Positions 1 to 5,872 of a stretch of 5,878 nucleotides of DNA are shown in pieces (positions within the stretch are counted from its first letter, which is position 1; each line of letters starts with the position of its first letter). This stretch comes from an uncultured Propionibacteriaceae bacterium (lineage in GTDB: Bacteria; Actinomycetota; Actinomycetes; Propionibacteriales; Propionibacteriaceae). A program made the translations under genes and the position numbers. Location: positions 1 through 5,878 of the forward strand of contig CALMAD010000174.1 in the NCBI GenBank assembly GCA_937859105.1, in the 5' to 3' direction. Below the pieces are notes generated by a model, which had not been told where the DNA came from, did not search any database, and worked only from the letters and a program-made list of their open reading frames with translations.

Positions 1-13
1 AAAACTAAGTTTC

Positions 14-733
14 GTGCTCGAAACAAAGAGAACCCGCGTCATCCTCGCCTCGCTCGCCCTGACTGCCACGACCGTCGCCGGGTTCGGCGTGAGCGCCGCC
101 GCAGCGACCACCGACCAGCAGGTGCCGGTGACGGCTCCGCTGGAGGCGACCACCCCCGATCCTGTGCTTCGCGACGCCGCCACGCTCAGCCGCGGCACCG
201 AGCGCCCCGCGATCAGCGCCGCCGATTTGGACGCGCTCAACGTCCGCCAGAAGGCGCTGGAGGGTCAGGCCCGCAGCATCCAGGCGCAGCAGCGCGCCGC
301 GCAAGAGCAGGCGCGGCGCGACGCCGCCGCGAAGAAGGCGGCCGCCGACGCCGCCGCGGCAGCGGCTGCCAAGAAGGCCGCCGCCGACCAGGCGAAGCAG
401 GCCGCGACGCTCGGCTACTCGGCGTCCACGAAAGACCCGCGCGGCATCGCCAAGCAGATGATGCAGAACAAGTACAACTGGGGCGCGAACCAGTTCGCTT
501 GCTACAACACGATCATCATGGCCGAGTCGGAATGGAAGGTGGACGCCGACAACCCGACCTCGAGCGCGTACGGCATTCCGCAGGCCCTGCCGGGCAAGAA
601 GATGGCCTCCGCCGGCGCCGATTGGAAGACCAACCCGGCCACCCAAATCAAGTGGAGCCTCGGCTACATCCAGGACCGGTACGGCACGCCCTGCCAGGCC
701 CTCACGTTCCGCAAGGCGCACAACTGGTACTGA
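14..733 (+). CDS. Secreted lytic-transglycosylase-like cell-wall protein
   Basis: Probably an exported peptidoglycan-acting protein of 239 residues. Residues 1-30 look like a Sec signal peptide: basic K5/R6/R8, a hydrophobic core, then an Ala-rich cleavage region near 28-31. A Pro/Thr-rich linker follows, then a charged Ala/Lys/Gln/Glu helix (about 72-131), likely a coiled coil. The C-terminal domain (about 140-239) resembles the transglycosylase-SLT / aggregation-promoting-factor C-terminal domain of Gram-positive bacteria. Visible motifs are AESEW (170-174, with E171 the likely catalytic acid), AYGIPQALPG (185-194), a TQIKWSLGYI stretch (210-219) and a final HNWY. Only two cysteines exist, C163 and C227, a plausible disulfide. 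The GTG at 14 is the first start visible, but the frame is open to the window edge and no Shine-Dalgarno is seen, so the protein may begin a few codons upstream. The family call is firm; cleavage of peptidoglycan is inferred. Confidence 0.88.
   Translation: MLETKRTRVILASLALTATTVAGFGVSAAAATTDQQVPVTAPLEATTPDPVLRDAATLSRGTERPAISAADLDALNVRQKALEGQARSIQAQQRAAQEQARRDAAAKKAAADAAAAAAAKKAAADQAKQAATLGYSASTKDPRGIAKQMMQNKYNWGANQFACYNTIIMAESEWKVDADNPTSSAYGIPQALPGKKMASAGADWKTNPATQIKWSLGYIQDRYGTPCQALTFRKAHNWY
332..409 (+). repeat. Two-copy 39-bp in-gene repeat encoding KKAAAD units
   Basis: Two adjacent 39-bp units (332-370 and 371-409) begin with nearly identical 19-mers that differ at two positions. They encode two 13-residue units starting KKAAAD (residues 107-119 and 120-132) within the predicted coiled coil of the secreted protein. 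The second half of each unit has diverged. Such Ala/Lys repeats can change copy number by slippage, which would alter spacer length between the signal peptide and the catalytic-like domain. Confidence 0.6.
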
Positions 734-767
734 TCCTCAGTTTTCCTCGAGTTTCGAGCCGCCGTCT

Positions 768-800
768 CTGAGCCGTCCGCCCTCCGGGTGGGCGGCTCAG
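768..800. terminator. Hairpin terminator between convergent genes
   Basis: Arms 768-782 and 786-800 form a 15-bp stem around a 3-nt loop. Read as plus-strand RNA it has 13 Watson-Crick pairs and two G-U wobbles (776/792 and 779/789). In minus-strand RNA those wobbles become A-C mismatches, so the hairpin favours the plus-strand gene ending at 733. The minus-strand gene's stop codon (797-799) lies inside the stem. No U-tract follows on either side. U-less hairpin terminators are reported in actinobacteria, so termination is likely but inferred. Confidence 0.65.
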
Positions 801-2467
801 AACCATCCAGAGGCGATCCGGGACGCCCACCGCTCGGCCACGTCGTCGGGCTGGCGCACGAGCACCTGGTCGCCGATCTCGACGTCCTCGACGAGCCGGC
901 CCAGGCACGACAGACCTGGGGTGGGGGACCCGTCCCGGCCGACCGCGCGGGCGTCCTCGGTGATCTCGATCCCGGCGCGGCCCTCGGCGAGGCGCACATG
1001 CCCCTCCTCGACGAGCCGGTCGAGCAGTTCCTGCCGCTGCTCCCGGTAGCCGGGCGGCGGACCGACCGCGTCCACGATGACGTCGATGCGCGGTTCCGGC
1101 ATCACCAGCGTGTCGGGCCACGACACCCCGCCGGCGTCCAGGGACGGCCCCACGAGCGAGCGCGGGTCGACCACGCCGCCCGCGATCAGCGCGAGCAACT
1201 TCACGCCGTTGATCGGCGCGGGCCCGAAGGTGAGCGGCTGCATGACCACGGCGCATTCCCAGAAGGGACGCCGCGCGTCCGCCCCCGCGCCCGCTCGGGT
1301 GAACTGGGCCGACATGGCCAGGTGCAGGTCGCGCCAGGCCTGACCGAGCGCCCACTCGGGCCCGAGCGGCTCCTCGCCGAGCGCGACCCGGACCGACCGC
1401 TCCAGCTCGACGCGCGGATCGAGCCCGCGCTCGAGGGCGGTCCGATGGAGCTGGGCGAAGCAGTCGTCGACGGCGACGCGCGCCTCGTCGTGGGAGATCG
1501 GCGCCCCCGACGCGGCCCGCGCCCGTTCGAGGTAGAGGCGCGCCGTCTCCAGGGCGATCCGCTCGGTGCGATCGGCGTCTTCACCGGACGCCGCGATGCT
1601 CACCAGCGCGTCGTGGCGGGCCTCGTCGAGGCCGGCGTGGGCGGGCACCGCGTCGGGGGTCGGCACGACCTCCGGGAAGCGCCCCGTCCGGGAGAAGGGG
1701 TAGACGACCGCGACGTCGCGGCCCGACCGCCGGTACACCATGCGATGCGGACGCCCGCCCGGCTCGAACACCCCGCCGCGGCCCTCGGTGAGGGCCAGCA
1801 GGACATCCAGGAACGTGCGCCCCGCCCCTCGGACGCCGACGCTCGCCCCCGCCCGGATCTGCCGCTCCCCCAGCCGGAGCCCCACCGGCGACGGATCGCC
1901 GATGAGGGGCTTCGAGTCCGACCAGTGGCCTTGGAGCGATCCGCTCCAGGACGCCCCCAGCCGCGAGCACACCAGGACCTCGTCGTAGTACGTGCCGTGC
2001 ACCGACCACCGCCCGCCTTCGCAGGGTACGAGCGACGACACGCGGCGGCCGTGATGGACGAGTTCCCAGCCCCCGGGGAGTTGGTCCCGTAACCGCGACC
2101 CGGCGTCACAGAGGTACTGGCCCACCAGCGCGCGCGGCGGAAACACGTCGTACCGCCAGCCGTCGCCGGCCGGGGGAAGCCACCCTCCGAAGGCGACCTC
2201 ACCCTCCGGGCTCGGCGTCTCGCCCGTGCGCACCCAGGCGTCGACGAGCCCCGCGGGAATGGTGAGGCGCAGGTAGTCGGGCTGGGCGACGTCGTATTCT
2301 TCACCCGCGCCGGCCGGGGCCGGGTCGAACGCGTCGATGCGCACGCGAGCCCTGGTCGACGCCGCGCGACCGCGAGCGACGAGCCGCTCGACGGCGAAAA
2401 ACGCCCGCGGTCCCGCACCGATGACCGCGATCCGTCGATCGCGCGCGCCCGGGCCCTTCATTAGCAC
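797..2467 (-). CDS. FAD/NAD(P)-binding oxidoreductase, HpyO/CreE-like superfamily
   Basis: A soluble flavoprotein of 556 residues; substrate unknown. The N-terminus has a Rossmann dinucleotide motif, VIGAGPRAFFAVERL (15-29). The family block YLRLTIPAGLVDAW (65-78) and PPRALVGQYL (110-119) follow. A second nucleotide-binding segment, VGVRGAGRTFLDVLLALTEG (210-229), runs into GRGGVFE, and a YRRSGRD block lies at 245-251. Near the C-terminus the TPGLSCLGRL segment resembles the closing FAD-contact region of such enzymes. This is the NAD_binding_9-type architecture found in actinobacterial FAD/NAD(P)-binding proteins and, more distantly, in HpyO urate hydroxylase and the CreE aspartate N-monooxygenase. 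The usual ATG(H)-like motif after the first domain is absent; CSRLG (167-171) stands there. The ATG at 2459-2461, two codons in, is an equally good start and fits a leaderless promoter better. No neighbour suggests a pathway. Confidence 0.85.
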   Translation of the reverse strand: MLMKGPGARDRRIAVIGAGPRAFFAVERLVARGRAASTRARVRIDAFDPAPAGAGEEYDVAQPDYLRLTIPAGLVDAWVRTGETPSPEGEVAFGGWLPPAGDGWRYDVFPPRALVGQYLCDAGSRLRDQLPGGWELVHHGRRVSSLVPCEGGRWSVHGTYYDEVLVCSRLGASWSGSLQGHWSDSKPLIGDPSPVGLRLGERQIRAGASVGVRGAGRTFLDVLLALTEGRGGVFEPGGRPHRMVYRRSGRDVAVVYPFSRTGRFPEVVPTPDAVPAHAGLDEARHDALVSIAASGEDADRTERIALETARLYLERARAASGAPISHDEARVAVDDCFAQLHRTALERGLDPRVELERSVRVALGEEPLGPEWALGQAWRDLHLAMSAQFTRAGAGADARRPFWECAVVMQPLTFGPAPINGVKLLALIAGGVVDPRSLVGPSLDAGGVSWPDTLVMPEPRIDVIVDAVGPPPGYREQRQELLDRLVEEGHVRLAEGRAGIEITEDARAVGRDGSPTPGLSCLGRLVEDVEIGDQVLVRQPDDVAERWASRIASGWF

Positions 2468-2473
2468 ATCGTT
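2468..2473 (-). promoter_or_regulatory. Candidate -10 element for the flavoprotein gene
   Basis: On the minus strand this reads AACGAT, matching the loose xANNNT -10 pattern of actinobacterial housekeeping promoters. Six bases separate it from the ATG at 2461, so transcription would begin at about that ATG and yield a leaderless mRNA. No Shine-Dalgarno precedes either the GTG (2467) or the ATG (2461), which agrees with this. No convincing -35 is visible. Confidence 0.35.
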
Positions 2474-2573
2474 TCATGCGGGGGCAAGGGCCGAATCACC
2501 CTTTCGTGTGCACTTTTCCGCCCGATCAGCGGCTTCGGCCCACCCCTGGACGCCGCCGCTTTGAGGCGAGGGT

Positions 2574-2579
2574 TAGGGT
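2574..2579 (+). promoter_or_regulatory. Candidate -10 element for the rhomboid gene
   Basis: TAGGGT fits the TANNNT -10 consensus of actinobacteria. The GTG at 2587 lies seven bases after its last base, about where transcription would start, so the mRNA is probably leaderless. No purine-rich Shine-Dalgarno is suitably placed for 2587. No -35 hexamer is recognisable 17-18 bp upstream, which is common for such promoters. Confidence 0.45.
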
Positions 2580-2586
2580 GTCAGCC

Positions 2587-3510
2587 GTGGACGCACAGCC
2601 GCCGCCACCCGGCCCCCAGTATGACCCAGGCCCGCAGTACTACGCCTGTTACCGCCACCCCGACCGGGCGACGGCGATCAGGTGTCAGCGGTGCGGCCGA
2701 CCGGTGTGCCCCGAATGCACGACGGACGCCTCGGTCGGCGTCCATTGCCCCGAATGCCTCGCCGCCGCCACGCAGACCGTCCGGCAGCCGCGCCCGCGGC
2801 GGGCGGCGGTGCCCGGTGTCGTGACGAGCGTGCTCGCCGCCATCAACATCGCGATCTGGCTGGGCATCACGCTGGGCGGGGGCGTCCGGAGCCCGCTGCT
2901 GTCGTTCCTGGCGCTGCACGTCCGGCCGGCGTGCGTGACCGGGGCGGGCGCCTACATCGGCGTGCCGGAGGCGGCGTGCCTCGTTCAGGGCGGCACGTAC
3001 GCGCCCGGCCTGGCCGACGGCGCGTGGTGGCAGCTCCTCACGAACGCTTTCACGCACGAGGCGCCCATGCACCTCGCCTTCAACATGCTGGCGCTCGTCG
3101 TGCTCGGCCCCCAGCTCGAAGCCATCGTCGGGCGGGCGCGCTACCTCGCGACCTTCTTCGTCTCGGCGCTCGCGGGCTCGGTCGCGGTGTATTGGCTCGC
3201 GGGCACCGACGTGGTGACGCTGGGGGCGTCCGGGGCGGTGTTCGGCCTGATGGGCGCGCTCGCCCTCCTGGTGTGGCGGCTCGGGGGTAACGTGCAGTCG
3301 GTGCTGGTGTGGATCGGCCTCAACGTCGCGATCACCCTGCTCGTGCCCGGCATCTCCTGGCAGGGGCACCTCGGCGGGCTCGCCGGCGGGGCGATCCTGG
3401 GGGCCATCATGCTCGGCGCCCGTCGCAAGCCTTGGGGGTGGGCCGCGATCGCGGCCTTCGCGGTGCTGCTGGTCGCGCTCGCCGTCGCGCGCACGCTGAC
3501 GCTCACCTGA
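2587..3510 (+). CDS. Rhomboid intramembrane serine protease with zinc-finger N-terminus
   Basis: A polytopic membrane protease of 307 residues that would cleave transmembrane segments of client proteins; clients unknown. After a Pro/Gln/Tyr-rich start comes a cytoplasmic-looking Cys/His cluster (C21, H24, C33, C36, C41, C44, H53, C54, C57) resembling a B-box zinc-finger, as in many actinobacterial rhomboids. About seven hydrophobic segments follow, near 76-96, 162-180, 184-204, 209-231, 239-256, 260-280 and 286-304. Rhomboid hallmarks are intact: HLAFN (H162, N166), the nucleophile S215 in GASG (213-216), and the dyad partner H261 in QGHLGG. The long loop after the first membrane segment carries C116 and C131, a possible extracytoplasmic disulfide. 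The frame stays open back to an ATG at 2476, but the extra residues look unlike the family and would cross the promoter. GTG 2578 is another possible start. Confidence 0.93.
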   Translation: MDAQPPPPGPQYDPGPQYYACYRHPDRATAIRCQRCGRPVCPECTTDASVGVHCPECLAAATQTVRQPRPRRAAVPGVVTSVLAAINIAIWLGITLGGGVRSPLLSFLALHVRPACVTGAGAYIGVPEAACLVQGGTYAPGLADGAWWQLLTNAFTHEAPMHLAFNMLALVVLGPQLEAIVGRARYLATFFVSALAGSVAVYWLAGTDVVTLGASGAVFGLMGALALLVWRLGGNVQSVLVWIGLNVAITLLVPGISWQGHLGGLAGGAILGAIMLGARRKPWGWAAIAAFAVLLVALAVARTLTLT

Positions 3511-3540
3511 GCATGCGGACGCCGCCAGGCGTCCGCATGC
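3511..3540 (+). terminator. Perfect 13-bp hairpin after the rhomboid gene
   Basis: Arms 3511-3523 and 3528-3540 are perfect reverse complements around a 4-nt loop (GCCA), starting at the base after the rhomboid TGA. The stem is GC-rich and very stable. No U-tract follows, as with the hairpin at 768-800. It likely ends rhomboid transcription and insulates the serC-serA pair. Confidence 0.75.
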
Positions 3541-3552
3541 TGCACACCGGCG

Positions 3553-3570
3553 CCCGCGCGCGAGCGCGGG
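3553..3570. promoter_or_regulatory. 7-bp GC inverted repeat just upstream of the serC -10
   Basis: Arms 3553-3559 and 3564-3570 are perfect complements around a GCGA loop, a GNRA-type tetraloop if transcribed. It lies 12 bp past the rhomboid terminator and ends two bases before the serC candidate -10, covering the spacer and -35 area. It could be a second terminator stem or a repressor operator. It could also be chance, since C/G-rich palindromes arise easily at this base composition. Confidence 0.3.
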
Positions 3571-3572
3571 TA

Positions 3573-3578
3573 AAGAAT
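3573..3578 (+). promoter_or_regulatory. Candidate -10 element for serC-serA
   Basis: AAGAAT, within the only A-rich stretch of this intergenic region, fits the xANNNT pattern. The GTG at 3586 follows after seven bases, so a leaderless serC transcript would begin there. No -35 match is visible; the region upstream is a GC-rich palindrome. Confidence 0.35.
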
Positions 3579-3585
3579 GTGTTAC

Positions 3586-4662
3586 GTGCGTGTTTACAAC
3601 TTCTCTGCAGGCCCCGCCGTCATGCCCCTGGAGGTGCTCGAGAGCGCCCGCGACGAGCTGACCGACTGGCTCGGCTCCGGCATGTCGGTGATGGAGGTCT
3701 CCCACCGCGGCAAGGACTTCGTGGCCTGCGCGGCCGAAACCGAGCGGCTGCTGCGCGAGCTGGTGGGCGTCCCCGACGACTACCGCGTCCTGTTCCTCCA
3801 GGGCGGCGAGACCGGCCAGTTCGCCGCGCTGCCCTACAACTTCACCGCCCCGGGCGACACCGTCGACTTCCTCGCCACCGGCCAGTGGTCGGCGAAGGCG
3901 ATCAAGGAGGCGAAGAAGTTCGGCGTCCAGGCGAACGTCGTGGCCGACACGCGCCCCGACTACGTGAAGGTGCCCGAGGAGGGGTCGTTCACGACGACGC
4001 CCGGCGCGCGCTACCTGCACTACACGGCCAACGAGACGATCGGCGGGCTGACGTACCCGTACGTGCCCGAGGCCGACATCCCGGTCGTCACCGACATGTC
4101 GTCGATGATGCTGTCCCAGCCGGTCGACGTCGCCAAGTTCGGGGCCATCACCGCCGGCACGCAGAAGAACATGGGGCCCGCGGGCCTCGCGGTCGTGATC
4201 GTGCGCGACGACCTCATCGGCCACGCCCGCCCCGACACCCCCAGCATCTGGGACTACAAGCTCATGGCCGACGCCGACTCGATGCTGAACACCCCGCCGA
4301 CGTTCGGCATCTACCTGCTCGGCAAGATCCTCGCCTGGGTGCAGAGCCAGGGCGGGCTGGCCGGCATGGCCAAGCGCAACGAGGAGAAGGCGTCCGCGCT
4401 GTACTCCTTCATCGACGGGTCCGGCTACTACAGCAACCCGGTGGAGCCGGGTTCGCGGTCGCGGATGAACGTGCCGTTCCTCCAGGCCAACCCCGAGCTC
4501 GACAAGCAGTTCGTCGCCGAGGCGGCGTCCGCGGGGCTCACCAACCTGGCCGGCCACCGCTCCGTCGGTGGCATGCGCGCCAGCATCTACAACGCGATGT
4601 CGCTGGACGGCGTCAACGCGCTCATCGAGTTCATGAAGGAGTTCGAGCGCACCCACGGCTGA
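3586..4662 (+). CDS. serC: Phosphoserine aminotransferase SerC
   Basis: A cytoplasmic PLP enzyme that transfers the amino group of glutamate to 3-phosphohydroxypyruvate, giving O-phosphoserine, the second step of serine synthesis. From GTG 3586 it has 358 residues, close to the 362 of E. coli SerC. Family motifs in order: YNFSAGPA near the start; GGETGQFAALPYN, phosphate-binding region; TGQWSAKA; NETIGG (149-154); DMSS with D170, which contacts the PLP ring nitrogen in the family; QKNMGPAGL with K194 as the Schiff-base lysine; and GHRSVGGMRASIYNAM (323-338) near the C-terminus. All key residues seem intact. An ATG at 3577 would add three residues (MCY) and lacks a Shine-Dalgarno. I prefer 3586 because it gives the usual MRVYNFSAGP-type start and matches the putative leaderless promoter. 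serA follows after 19 nt. Confidence 0.95.
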   Translation: MRVYNFSAGPAVMPLEVLESARDELTDWLGSGMSVMEVSHRGKDFVACAAETERLLRELVGVPDDYRVLFLQGGETGQFAALPYNFTAPGDTVDFLATGQWSAKAIKEAKKFGVQANVVADTRPDYVKVPEEGSFTTTPGARYLHYTANETIGGLTYPYVPEADIPVVTDMSSMMLSQPVDVAKFGAITAGTQKNMGPAGLAVVIVRDDLIGHARPDTPSIWDYKLMADADSMLNTPPTFGIYLLGKILAWVQSQGGLAGMAKRNEEKASALYSFIDGSGYYSNPVEPGSRSRMNVPFLQANPELDKQFVAEAASAGLTNLAGHRSVGGMRASIYNAMSLDGVNALIEFMKEFERTHG

Positions 4663-4675
4663 GCCGGCGCGAACC

Positions 4676-4679
4676 AGGA
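4676..4679 (+). promoter_or_regulatory. Weak, closely spaced ribosome binding site of serA
   Basis: AGGA lies only two bases before the serA ATG at 4682, closer than the usual 5-9. It is the best Shine-Dalgarno-like match in the 19-nt serC-serA gap. Translation of serA may therefore lean on ribosomes finishing serC. Confidence 0.4.
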
Positions 4680-4681
4680 CG

Positions 4682-5872
4682 ATGACGTACCGCATCAAAA
4701 CCCTCAACGCGATCAGCTCCCACGGGCTGACGCGCCTGCCCAAAGAGACCTTCGAGGTCGGCAACGACGTCGAGCACCCGGACGCCATCCTCGTCCGGTC
4801 GGCCGACCTGCATTCCGTCCCGCTGGACGCCTCCGTCAAGGCGATCGCGCGCGCCGGCGCCGGGACGAACAACATCCCGATCTCCGACTGCAGCGATGCC
4901 GGCGTCGTCGTGTTCAACACCCCGGGTGCGAACGCGAACGCGGTGAAGGAGCTCGTCATCATCGGCATGCTGCTCGCCGCCCGCAACATCAGCCCGGCCA
5001 TGGCGTTCTCGCGCAGCCTGGAGGGCGCCGACGACCTGATCGACCAGGCGGTCGAGAAGGGCAAGAAGCAGTTCGTCGGCTTCGAGCTGCCCGGCCGCGT
5101 GCTGGGCGTCATCGGGCTGGGGGCGATCGGGGTCGAGGTGGCGAACGCGGCCATCGCGCTGGGCATGAAGGTGCTCGGCTACGACCCGGCCATCACGATC
5201 TCGCATGCGTGGAAGCTCAGCCCGGACGTCGTCCGGGCGAACTCGATCGAGGAGGTCTTCAAGCGGGCGGACGTCCTCACCGTCCACGTCCCGCTGATCG
5301 ACAGCACCCGCGGCCTCGTGAACGCCGACCGTCTCGCGCTCATGAAGTCGCGCGCGATCTTGCTGAACTTCGCGCGCGGCGGCATCGTCGACTCCTCCGC
5401 CGTGCTGGAGGCACTCGATTCCGGCGGCATCCGCGCCTACGTCTGCGACTTCCCCAGCCGCACGCTGCTCGGCCACCCCAAGGTGATCGCCCTGCCGCAC
5501 CTGGGGGCGTCCACCGGAGAGGCCGAGGACAACTGCGCCCGCATGGCCGCCGACCAGGTCCGCGACTTCCTCGTCAACGGCAACATCGTGAACTCGGTGA
5601 ACTTCCCCGAGTCGGTGCTCCCGCGCGAGGACGGCACGGCGCGGCTCGCCATCACCAACCGGAACGTCCCGAACATGGTGGCCCAGGTGTCCACCGTCGT
5701 GGGCGAGGCCGGGGTGAACATCAGCAACCTGCTGAACAAGAGCCGCAGCGATCTCGCCTACACGATGATCGACGTCGACGGCGACCTCAACGGCGCCGTG
5801 CTGGAGCGGATCCTCGCGACCGAGGGCGTCCTGTCGGCGCGGGTCATTCCCGCGGCCCCGGCGAGCGTCTGA
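4682..5872 (+). CDS. serA: D-3-phosphoglycerate dehydrogenase SerA, short ACT-domain type
   Basis: A cytoplasmic NAD-dependent enzyme oxidising 3-phosphoglycerate to 3-phosphohydroxypyruvate, the first step of serine synthesis. It has 396 residues: a split substrate domain, a Rossmann domain and a C-terminal ACT domain (about 321-389). The nucleotide motif is GLGAIG (145-150), with D168 after the next strand favouring NAD over NADP. R232 (FARGG) and H273 (PHLGAS) are the expected catalytic Arg and His. The relay Glu (E269 in E. coli) is not found: the region reads DFPSRTLLG (256-264). In the ACT domain N328 and N346 match the E. coli serine-binding N346 and N364 with identical 18-residue spacing; E. 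coli H344 is N326 here. It lacks the extra ASB domain of the roughly 530-residue mycobacterial type, and AVKEL replaces the common SVAEL. It is probably co-transcribed with serC. Confidence 0.94.
   Translation: MTYRIKTLNAISSHGLTRLPKETFEVGNDVEHPDAILVRSADLHSVPLDASVKAIARAGAGTNNIPISDCSDAGVVVFNTPGANANAVKELVIIGMLLAARNISPAMAFSRSLEGADDLIDQAVEKGKKQFVGFELPGRVLGVIGLGAIGVEVANAAIALGMKVLGYDPAITISHAWKLSPDVVRANSIEEVFKRADVLTVHVPLIDSTRGLVNADRLALMKSRAILLNFARGGIVDSSAVLEALDSGGIRAYVCDFPSRTLLGHPKVIALPHLGASTGEAEDNCARMAADQVRDFLVNGNIVNSVNFPESVLPREDGTARLAITNRNVPNMVAQVSTVVGEAGVNISNLLNKSRSDLAYTMIDVDGDLNGAVLERILATEGVLSARVIPAAPASV

Noticed and set aside
788..2092. 434-codon plus-strand open frame antisense to the flavoprotein gene
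   Set aside because: Its composition is Arg/Pro/Gly/His-rich with no recognisable motif, whereas the opposite strand encodes a clear flavoprotein over the same span.
2476..2586. N-terminal extension of the rhomboid protein from ATG 2476
   Set aside because: The extra 37 residues precede the usual family start, resemble no rhomboid N-terminus and would be read through the promoter region.
3541..3585. T-box or other serine-responsive riboswitch ahead of serC
   Set aside because: Only 45 bases separate the rhomboid terminator from the serC start, too short for such a leader, and the transcript may have no leader at all.
3570..3597. GTAAA/TTTAC inverted repeat around the serC start as an operator
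   Set aside because: Only five outer bases pair, across an 18-bp centre with few symmetric matches; this is compatible with chance.
3309..4685. 458-codon plus-strand open frame overlapping serC in another frame
   Set aside because: It is dominated by Arg/Gly/Ala runs and crosses the rhomboid end, the terminator and all of serC, whose frame has intact catalytic motifs.
2581..5166. 861-codon minus-strand open frame across rhomboid, serC and part of serA
   Set aside because: It is antisense to three well-supported genes, is rich in Arg/His/Gly/Asp low-complexity text and shows no domain motif. Long antisense frames are expected in GC-rich DNA with strong third-position bias.
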